A stretch of DNA of 5,047 nt from Acidobacteriota bacterium (GTDB lineage Bacteria; Acidobacteriota; Vicinamibacteria; Vicinamibacterales; CAVVIG01), in assembly GCA_003222555.1 (NCBI GenBank), contig QHWL01000416.1:1-5047 (forward strand). Direction: 5' to 3'. The notes under the pieces are model-generated. The model did no database searches. It saw only the letters and a program-made list of their open reading frames with translations, and was not told the origin of the DNA. How positions within the stretch are numbered: the stretch's first letter is position 1; every line of letters begins with the position of its first letter. Both the position numbers and the translations under genes were made by a program. Of the stretch, positions 1 to 5,047 are shown piece by piece.

Positions 1-1
1 C

Positions 2-583
2 ATCCCGATCGTCGCCGGCCGCGTGGCCGCCCGGGGGCGAACGGACCCCGACCGGCTCCGCACCGGCGAGCTCGTTTATACGGGGGCGCTGCGCACGCCG
101 GTTTGCGCCATCGTGCGTTCGGTACCTCTGTGCGGCCGCCTGTGTCGCGTCGCCGCCGAGCATTTTGCCGTGGCCGCCGACGTCCATCTCTGGCTGGGGC
201 GGATCGAAGAAGGCGACTACACGTGCGAAACGCCCGATGGCCGTGGCAGGAGTCGGCCTGAAGCCGGAGCTCGGTTGGCGCGAATGGTTTGCGCCGATCT
301 TGAAATGCTCGGCGATGGCGAGATCACGGCAATCGCCGAGCACATCGCGCAGGCCCAGGTGCGGCGGATCGCGGGAGGCATCCGACAGGTGATGCGGCGC
401 CTTGGCCCGGCCTGTCCCTGCGTCGCGGTCCTCGCGGGACAAGGGACCTTCCTGGCGACGGCGGCCGCGGAGGAGTGCGGCCTCGTCACCCGCGACATGG
501 CCCACGACGTCGGATCGGCCGCGGCACGGGCCGCGCCCGCAGCCGCGGTGGCATACCTGCTGGCGGAGATGGTCGATGTATGA
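2..583 (+). CDS. mfnF: MfnF-like protein of H4MPT-linked C1 metabolism (hydantoinase/oxoprolinase fold), 5'-truncated
   Basis: The reading frame is open from the first bases of the window to TGA at 581-583, giving 193 residues. The true start lies upstream; an in-frame GTG at 23 is internal, because conserved-looking sequence (IPIVAGRVAARG) precedes and continues through it. Visible family-like motifs are GELVYTGALRTPV (window residues 22-34), a TPDGRG stretch (about 77-82), RLARMVCAD (91-99) and GQGTF (146-150), followed by an Ala-rich C-terminal helix. From memory these fit the 'H4MPT-linked C1 transfer pathway protein' family (TIGR03123/COG1548), whose archaeal member MfnF (MJ0863) joins the aminomethylfuran diphosphate to glutamyl-tyramine in methanofuran synthesis. 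In methylotrophic bacteria the analogous cofactor is methylofuran. Family members are roughly 320-350 residues, so about 40% is missing upstream. The ATP/metal-binding N-terminal part is outside the window, so activity cannot be judged. The stop overlaps the next gene. Family assignment is fairly secure; the exact reaction in this organism is inferred. Confidence 0.82.
   Translation: MPIVAGRVAARGRTDPDRLRTGELVYTGALRTPVCAIVRSVPLCGRLCRVAAEHFAVAADVHLWLGRIEEGDYTCETPDGRGRSRPEAGARLARMVCADLEMLGDGEITAIAEHIAQAQVRRIAGGIRQVMRRLGPACPCVAVLAGQGTFLATAAAEECGLVTRDMAHDVGSAAARAAPAAAVAYLLAEMVDV
565..582 (+). promoter_or_regulatory. Upstream start candidate of the radical SAM gene: GGAG plus ATGA stop/start overlap
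   Basis: ATG at 580-582 overlaps the mfnF stop TGA (581-583) in a 4-base ATGA, the classic arrangement for translational coupling. GGAG at 565-568 lies 11 bases upstream, a slightly long but usable Shine-Dalgarno spacing. Using this start gives the product an extra MIRPLRNNRPS-type basic N-terminus before the conserved domain. Which start is used cannot be settled from sequence alone. Confidence 0.5.
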
Positions 584-2385
584 TTCGTCCGCTCCGGAAC
601 AACCGCCCGTCGATGTCGTCGCCAACTCTCAAAGGATTCTTCATGAGCCCAACCGCAAACGCTCTTCGCGCCGCACCTGGTGGGGGACGTCGAATCGTGT
701 TGACCGCGCCTCTTACCGAGATCATCGATCACGCGGGGTACTTCATCCAGATGAGCATGGCGTCGCTGCCGATCTGGCTGGAAGGGATCCTCAATAAAAA
801 GTATCCGCGATGGCGGGACGTCGAATACAACGACGATGGGACGGCGCGCTATATGCCGGCGGGTGTCCGCGTTCTCGAAGCCTCCCTTCTGCGGCGATTC
901 CCACCCGCCGACGTCGTCTGCTGTTACCCGGCGGATCTCGATAAGTTCATCGGGCCGGACACGCGGGTCGTCGGCGTGTCGACGCACAATCCGCTGGGCG
1001 TCACGTTCGCCGCGGGCGTCTACACGTCGATCTTCGGCTCCTCGAAACATCCCATCAACTCGCACTACGCGCGCGAGATGTTCGCCTCGATCAAAGCCAG
1101 TCCTTTCCGCGAGCGATTCCGGGTCATCGTCGGGGGTTCGGGCGGATGGCAGATCAGTCAAACCAACTCGTACGAGGAGCTCGGCGTCGACTGCGTCGTC
1201 GAAGGACGCAGCGAGTCCGAAGAAACGCTCGATTTGTTCGAGAAGGCTCTGCGCGGTGAGGTTCTGCCCCGCCAGATCGATGTGGCGCACCCGAAGAGCC
1301 GGGACGCTATCCTCTTTCCCGACAAGCGCACCACGTTTGGGGTCGTCGAGATGACGACCGGCTGCGGTCGGCGGTGTCAGTTTTGCGTGCCCGACCTCAA
1401 TCCCCAGATCGATCTTCCAAAGGACAAGATCATGGGGGCTGTCCGGGCAAACGTGCGCGACGGCAACAAGCAGATCTCGCTCGCGACCGAGGACATGTTC
1501 ATCTGGGGCCAGGTGCACACCGACACACCGTTCTACTTTCCGAACCGCGAGGCACTCATCGATCTGTACGCAGACATCGTGAACACGTCCGGAGTCGAAC
1601 AGCATGTTCTCAGTCACGCCACCATCGCGCCTTCGGTCGTCGATCCGGTGCTCATCAAGGAGCTCTCCGCAAGGCTGCTCAACAAGAGTCCCATCCATCT
1701 GCCGATGTTGAGCACTCACCCGCAGCATAAAGCGCTGGTCCCCCTCATAGGCCTCGAGACCGGGTCGGTGCGGATAGCAAAGCAGATCATGCCGAGCAAG
1801 GGAGTGCCATTTCCGATCGAGGAGTGGCCGAGCGTTGTCGTGCGCGGACTGGAAGTGCTGAATGAGAACAATTGGTTTCCAGCGATGACGCTCATTGTCG
1901 GCAATCCAGGGGAGACCGATGAGGACTGCAAAGCGACGCTCGACCTGGTGTGCGAAGTCGAACGGCGTGGTTTGTTCGCGTTCTTCATCCCATCGATTTT
2001 CACGCCGCTCCACGACACGCGAATGGAGAGCCTGCGCGGTGTCGACGAGACCACCGAGCTGACTCCGTTGCAGTGGCAGCTGATCATGAAATGCTGGAAG
2101 ATGAACCTGCGCCCCGGCCAGAACAGCTGGTGGGGCCCCGCCGCGTGGCGCGTCGGCGCCCTCCTGCTCTGGGCGTATCGACTGCGTAAGCTAAACGGTC
2201 CCGGCTTCACGTGGCCGCTGTTCATGTTCGCCAGCGCCCTGCCCGAGAGCTTGATGGCCAGGCTCGGAAAAATTTACGTAGGCCGTCCTCTCAGTATCAA
2301 GACCCGGAAGGAGCTCCTGGCGACGGTCAAGCCGCACCTGCGTCGGTACTTCCGACCGGATACCGGCGACATGCCCGATCATTGA
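580..2385 (+). CDS. Cobalamin-binding-type (class B-like) radical SAM protein, substrate unknown
   Basis: This complete gene encodes 601 residues from ATG 580, or 580 residues from ATG 643. With the 580 start, residues about 40-235 look like a Rossmann-type cobalamin-binding domain: VVGVSTHNPLG, then VGGSGGWQ (184-191) and a D-CVVEGRSE segment. I see no DxHxxG histidine motif, as in several class B radical SAM enzymes that bind B12 without a lower histidine ligand. The radical SAM core starts with CGRRCQFC, whose cysteines at 262, 266 and 269 form the CxxxCxxC that ligates the 4Fe-4S cluster. It continues with ATEDMFIWG (302-310), GLETGS (391-396) and GNPGETDED (441-449), typical of the barrel strands. 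The C-terminal 90 residues contain Trp-rich hydrophobic stretches near 518-535 and 543-560 that may pack on the substrate or a membrane. The family typically methylates or rearranges unactivated carbons. Overlap with mfnF suggests a role in C1 cofactor synthesis, but this is inference. I do not recognise a characterised orthologue. Confidence 0.9.
   Translation: MIRPLRNNRPSMSSPTLKGFFMSPTANALRAAPGGGRRIVLTAPLTEIIDHAGYFIQMSMASLPIWLEGILNKKYPRWRDVEYNDDGTARYMPAGVRVLEASLLRRFPPADVVCCYPADLDKFIGPDTRVVGVSTHNPLGVTFAAGVYTSIFGSSKHPINSHYAREMFASIKASPFRERFRVIVGGSGGWQISQTNSYEELGVDCVVEGRSESEETLDLFEKALRGEVLPRQIDVAHPKSRDAILFPDKRTTFGVVEMTTGCGRRCQFCVPDLNPQIDLPKDKIMGAVRANVRDGNKQISLATEDMFIWGQVHTDTPFYFPNREALIDLYADIVNTSGVEQHVLSHATIAPSVVDPVLIKELSARLLNKSPIHLPMLSTHPQHKALVPLIGLETGSVRIAKQIMPSKGVPFPIEEWPSVVVRGLEVLNENNWFPAMTLIVGNPGETDEDCKATLDLVCEVERRGLFAFFIPSIFTPLHDTRMESLRGVDETTELTPLQWQLIMKCWKMNLRPGQNSWWGPAAWRVGALLLWAYRLRKLNGPGFTWPLFMFASALPESLMARLGKIYVGRPLSIKTRKELLATVKPHLRRYFRPDTGDMPDH
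631..645 (+). promoter_or_regulatory. Alternative ribosome binding site AAAGGA and ATG for the radical SAM gene
   Basis: AAAGGA at 631-636 sits 6 bases before an in-frame ATG at 643, a better Shine-Dalgarno match and spacing than that of the ATG at 580. The recognisable domain begins about 17 codons later (RIVLTAPL), so starting here loses no conserved sequence. If this start is used, mfnF and the radical SAM gene are separated by 59 bases rather than overlapping. An ATG at 613 lies between the two but has no clear binding site. Confidence 0.5.
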
Positions 2386-2388
2386 AAG

Positions 2389-2403
2389 CACGAAGTCACG
2401 AAG
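2389..2403 (+). repeat. Two tandem CACGAAG units (8-base period)
   Basis: CACGAAG occurs at 2389-2395 and again at 2397-2403, just after the stop of the radical SAM gene. The second copy forms the left arm of the inverted repeat described separately. Short dispersed repeats with this kind of CACGAAG/CTTCGTG content are, from general memory, common between genes in some environmental bacteria, so this may be one copy of a REP-like element. Only one locus is visible, so dispersal cannot be shown here. Confidence 0.5.
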
Positions 2404-2447
2404 AAACAAAGCTTTCTTTTCCGAGTCTCTTCGTGGTCGCATTTTTT
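2397..2447 (+). terminator. Probable intrinsic terminator of the mfnF/radical SAM unit
   Basis: CACGAAGA (2397-2404) pairs perfectly with TCTTCGTG (2428-2435) across a 23-base loop. T6 follows at 2442-2447, 6 bases after the stem. A smaller alternative stem lies inside: AAGAAA (2401-2406) with TTTCTT (2413-2418) around CAAAGC. The site lies 11 bases after the radical SAM stop, in the convergent gap, where a terminator is expected. The long loop and the 6-base gap before the T run are not ideal, so strength is uncertain. It could also be a REP-like repeat acting as a transcription end. On the minus strand no good T run follows the hairpin. Confidence 0.5.
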
Positions 2448-2457
2448 GAGCCGAGAC

Positions 2458-2477
2458 AGAGCCGCTACGAGCGGTCT
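2458..2477 (-). other. Small hairpin spanning the stop codon of the TPR-SagB gene
   Basis: CCGC (2462-2465) pairs with GCGG (2471-2474) around a 5-base loop, and AGA (2458-2460) can extend the stem with TCT (2475-2477) past one bulged base. The TAG stop of the minus-strand gene lies inside the structure. No T run follows on the minus strand, so this is at best a weak transcription or mRNA-end structure and may be chance in GC-rich DNA. Confidence 0.25.
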
Positions 2478-5047
2478 TTCGCCGACGACGCAGGCTCGCG
2501 CGCCGTCGCTCCGGTGTGCCCGACGAGGACCGCCAGCAGGAACTGCTCCTCTGCCCCGTCCAGCCCGAGGTCGTGGTTCAAGAGGTCGTCGAAGACGCCT
2601 CCGAACGGCCTGGCGCTCAGGCCCAACGCGGTCGCTGCGAGAACCAGGTTCTGGGAGATATGACCCGCCTCGGCGATCAGCATCCGGTAGCCCCCTTCTC
2701 CGTACTTCCGTTCGTGGCGCGGGAAACAGCCGGCCAGACAGATGAGCGCCGCGGCGCCTGCCACCATCTCCCGCTCCACAGGCAGCGCCGCGCCGACGAC
2801 GTGACCCGGATCGATACGCGGTCGTATCACCTCGAGCGCGTTCTCGACGGCGCGGAAATGGTAGACCGCGGGTTCCAGCCCCTCCACGCGGAAGACGACC
2901 GGATAGATCTCGACCGCATAAAGGGCTCCGCTCGACGGATAGGCTCGAAGCTTCACCTCACGTCCCGCCCACGACATCGTCCCGGTCACCCCGCACGCGG
3001 TGTTGAGGAGCGCATCGAAATCGTCCCGCCCCAGGGCGAGGCCGCGGTAGTCCCGGTAGGATCGGCGCGAGCGCGTCAACGCGTGGAAGGTGCGAAGGCG
3101 ACTGGGAATCGACTGGCTGACGGCGATTCGGGGCGCTTCCGGATAAGCACGGTAGTCCCCATCCGTCGCCAGCCGCAGGACTGCGTCGCCCTCCAAACCA
3201 CCAGCCGGCAACACCCCCTTCTTCGTGGCCAAGTGGAGGAACCGGCCGACAGGCCGTCCGGAAACGTCGATGGCGCCGGTAGCGGCCAGCACGGCGAGCA
3301 TCCTTGCAGCCACCGCACGCTCGCTTGATTGAAGCCTGGATAAGATCTCCGCGACCGTGCTTGACCCGTCCATCCCCTGAACGAGCCGCCAGACAATGCC
3401 TGGATTCCCCGACACCGCCACTTCACGCCGCGTTCGCCGCATGACGGTGCATCCGGGATGTCGTTCGACGATCGGCTCTGCCAGAGGAAGGCTGAACCGG
3501 ACCGCACCTTCGTCGTCGATCCAGGTGCGCGCACACGGCAGTAGCAACGGATGTACGCCGTCGGCCGGAAGATCCGTTTCCTCAGTCCACTGGAAGATCC
3601 GCCGCTCGCGCGGACCGTCGACAAGCAGGTCCGTTTCGAAGACGTAGTCGGTCATCAGGTCTTCGTGGAGCGTAACCTCGAAGGCCAGAGCTTCGTTCCG
3701 CTGGCGCTGTTCCTGAAAGACCCTGCCGAGCCGTTGTGACGCTTGCGCTTGACCGCGAAGGTCTTTCAATTCTTCAGCGATCTTCAATGCCGCTTCATGT
3801 GCCTCCGTGGCCCCGGCCTCCTGACCGATGACGCGAAGGGTGTTCCCGAGATCAGAATGCAACGCGCCGGCAAAGCCTTTCACTCCATCGCTCGGCGCGA
3901 GCGTCGCGGCGATGCTGATTGCTTCCCGAAGACACGCAACGGCCAGATCGGGCCGCTTGCCCATGTAGAAGCAGCGGCCCAGTTGTCCGAGAATCACGGC
4001 CCTTCCGTAGCCCGGCGACTCACCGACCCGGGCGAGGGTGGCGAAAATCACCGGGGCGTGCCGCTGCACCTCCCGATAGTCGCGTGCCTGAATCTCGAGC
4101 GCGACCCTAACTTCGCCGTCCGCGGTGGTTCGAGCTTCTTTGTCGACGATGTCCGCGAGGATGCCGTAGGGCTTCCAGATTTCCGCCGCCGTTGGGTCGA
4201 GACCATCGAGACTCAGCACGACGGCCAGCGCTTCCTCGGCCAGATGTCGGGCGTGGACGAGGCGGTCCGATTGGTGCTGCAGCAAGTCAGCGAGGCGGCT
4301 CAGTCGTCGTCGTAGTTGCGAAGGATTTCCCAGCTGACGATCGACCTCGAGCGCCTTTCGATACCATCCTTCCGCCGTCTCCGGCTTGCCAGTCTCCTGA
4401 GCGAGGACACCGAGCTGGTCCCAGGTTTGAGCGGCTGCGGCCAGGTGGCCGCGCTCCTCGCTGATGCATGCCGCCTCCCGGTAGTGCCGTTCGGCTTCAT
4501 CCCACTGTCGCTGTTCGTGGTAGACCCTGCCGAGCTGATGCCAGGCGGCCGCCTCCATGTCGGGCTCGTGGAGCTGTTGAAACACCCGCCGCGCCGCCTG
4601 ATGGCGCTTCAGCGCCTCCTCGAGCTTTCCTTCGGCCAGGGCGAGCGCGCCGAGCTTGCCCAGGTCTACACCTTGACCCCGGAGGTCGTTCAATTCCTCG
4701 CCAATCTTCAGAGCCGCTTCGTACGCCTTCCTCGCATCGCCGTACTGGCCGCCGGCGCGAAGCGCATCTCCGAGCTCCGAACGCAGCGTGCCCCTTAGTC
4801 CCTTCACTCCGTCGCTCGGCGCAAGCCTGCCAATGACAACCATCGCTTCCCGCAGACGCGCCACCGCGAGGTCGGGCCGACCGCCCATGTGAAGGCATCG
4901 ACCCAGCCGTCCGAGAATCACGGCCCTGCCGTAGCTCGGCGCATCGCCGAGCCGGACGAGAATGGCCGCGAAAACCTCCGTCGCCTGGCCCACCTGCCCT
5001 TGATCCAGTAACTGCTGGCCACGCTTGCCTTCTGCGACATACCACGC
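2465..5047 (-). CDS. TPR-array / winged-helix-like / SagB-type FMN dehydrogenase fusion, 5'-truncated
   Basis: The frame is open from the window edge to TAG (2467-2465), giving 860 residues. It reads AWYVAEGKRGQQ at the edge, so the GTG at 4993 is internal and the true start is outside. Residues about 1-453 are TPRs: roughly five canonical units (LGRVYHEQRQWDEAERHYREA is a clear example), a divergent stretch at 240-330, then two more and a truncated one. Residues about 455-518 form a linker. Residues about 518-603 look like a PqqD/RRE-type winged helix (VWRLVQGMDGSSTVAEIL). Residues about 648-843 are a SagB/ThcOx nitroreductase domain, with RRSYRDYRG (661-669), YPSSGALYAVEIYPV (703-717), EAGHISQNL (793-801) and GGVFDD (816-821). 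SagB-type domains use FMN, classically to oxidise azolines to azoles in RiPP peptides. The TPRs probably bind a protein or peptide partner. No signal or membrane segment is seen in the visible part. No RiPP partner gene is present, so the substrate is unknown. The SagB call is firm; the middle domain is tentative. Confidence 0.9.
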   Translation of the reverse strand, partial: AWYVAEGKRGQQLLDQGQVGQATEVFAAILVRLGDAPSYGRAVILGRLGRCLHMGGRPDLAVARLREAMVVIGRLAPSDGVKGLRGTLRSELGDALRAGGQYGDARKAYEAALKIGEELNDLRGQGVDLGKLGALALAEGKLEEALKRHQAARRVFQQLHEPDMEAAAWHQLGRVYHEQRQWDEAERHYREAACISEERGHLAAAAQTWDQLGVLAQETGKPETAEGWYRKALEVDRQLGNPSQLRRRLSRLADLLQHQSDRLVHARHLAEEALAVVLSLDGLDPTAAEIWKPYGILADIVDKEARTTADGEVRVALEIQARDYREVQRHAPVIFATLARVGESPGYGRAVILGQLGRCFYMGKRPDLAVACLREAISIAATLAPSDGVKGFAGALHSDLGNTLRVIGQEAGATEAHEAALKIAEELKDLRGQAQASQRLGRVFQEQRQRNEALAFEVTLHEDLMTDYVFETDLLVDGPRERRIFQWTEETDLPADGVHPLLLPCARTWIDDEGAVRFSLPLAEPIVERHPGCTVMRRTRREVAVSGNPGIVWRLVQGMDGSSTVAEILSRLQSSERAVAARMLAVLAATGAIDVSGRPVGRFLHLATKKGVLPAGGLEGDAVLRLATDGDYRAYPEAPRIAVSQSIPSRLRTFHALTRSRRSYRDYRGLALGRDDFDALLNTACGVTGTMSWAGREVKLRAYPSSGALYAVEIYPVVFRVEGLEPAVYHFRAVENALEVIRPRIDPGHVVGAALPVEREMVAGAAALICLAGCFPRHERKYGEGGYRMLIAEAGHISQNLVLAATALGLSARPFGGVFDDLLNHDLGLDGAEEQFLLAVLVGHTGATAREPASSAKDRS
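3749..4051 (-). repeat. Internal TPR repeat copy B (101 codons)
   Basis: Second copy, window residues 333-433, offset 308 residues (924 bases) from copy A. After the shared DLRGQ end it continues as LGRVFQEQRQRNEAL, which instead resembles the TPR near residues 172-185 (LGRVYHEQRQWDEAE). It then breaks off into the linker, so the last TPR looks cut at a domain junction. Confidence 0.85.
4673..4975 (-). repeat. Internal TPR repeat copy A (101 codons)
   Basis: This copy encodes window residues 25-125 of the TPR-SagB protein. It aligns without gaps to copy B at 3749-4051, with about 65 of 101 residues identical by hand count. Shared blocks include YGRAVILG, RPDLAVA, LAPSDGVKG and the closing DLRGQ. 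DNA similarity is also visible: GAGAATCACGGCCCT occurs in both copies. It covers about two and a half TPR units and looks like an old in-gene duplication. Confidence 0.85.

Noticed and set aside
475..579. Upstream extension of the radical SAM gene to ATG 475
   Set aside because: The extra 35 codons lie within mfnF and translate to an Arg/Gly-rich low-complexity stretch typical of an out-of-frame GC-rich shadow, with no convincing binding site.
217..2013. 598-codon open frame on the minus strand
   Set aside because: It lies antisense to mfnF and the radical SAM gene, both of which carry clear family motifs. Its translation is rich in Arg, Asp and His with no recognisable domain, as expected for a shadow frame in GC-rich DNA.
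2516..3328. 270-codon open frame on the plus strand
   Set aside because: It is antisense to the SagB domain, whose motifs are unmistakable on the other strand. Its product has no recognisable domain.
3743..4315. 190-codon open frame on the plus strand, and the 160-codon frame at 4316-4798
   Set aside because: Both are antisense to the TPR array and mirror its repeats; neither has independent coding evidence.
4991..4993. GTG at 4993 as the start of the TPR-SagB gene
   Set aside because: The same frame continues to the window edge with TPR-like sequence (EGKRGQQLLDQGQ), so the gene is truncated by the window rather than starting here.
2386..5047. A RiPP precursor peptide near the SagB domain
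   Set aside because: The only gap between genes is 79 bases and contains no convincing short ORF with a binding site. A precursor, if one exists, must be outside the window.

Overview
The window is one high-GC, gene-dense bacterial fragment. Three protein-coding regions fill almost all of it: two on the plus strand facing one on the minus strand, with a 79-base gap between the stop codons. Both outer genes run off the window. I see no RNA gene, CRISPR array or insertion sequence. The window alone does not identify the organism. The first gene looks like MfnF, a protein tied to methanofuran/methylofuran and tetrahydromethanopterin (H4MPT)-linked C1 metabolism. Together with the GC content and the TPR-SagB fusion, this suggests an environmental bacterium with an H4MPT-type formaldehyde pathway. 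Rokubacteria, NC10 or a related soil lineage is a guess from general knowledge, not a demonstrated placement.

Layout. Positions 2-583 (+) hold the C-terminal 193 residues of an MfnF-like hydantoinase/oxoprolinase-fold protein. Positions 580-2385 (+) hold a complete cobalamin-binding-type radical SAM protein. Its first possible ATG overlaps the mfnF stop in an ATGA, so the two are probably one transcription unit with coupled translation. Positions 2386-2464 are the convergent intergenic gap, with a CACGAAG direct repeat, an 8-bp inverted repeat and a T6 run that probably ends plus-strand transcription. Positions 2465-5047 (-) hold the C-terminal 860 residues of a large fusion: a TPR array, a conserved-looking linker, a possible PqqD/RRE-like winged-helix segment, and a SagB/ThcOx-type nitroreductase domain.

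How the genes may work together. The plus-strand pair plausibly serves C1 cofactor (methylofuran/H4MPT) biosynthesis or a linked B12-dependent radical modification. The radical SAM substrate is unknown. The minus-strand fusion resembles the FMN dehydrogenases that oxidise azolines to azoles in RiPP (TOMM) maturation. No precursor peptide, YcaO cyclodehydratase or other RiPP partner is in the window, so its role is open. The convergent arrangement gives no evidence that the two sides are functionally linked.

The most unusual items are the radical SAM gene coupled to mfnF and the TPR-linker-SagB fusion, which carries a gap-free 101-residue internal repeat.
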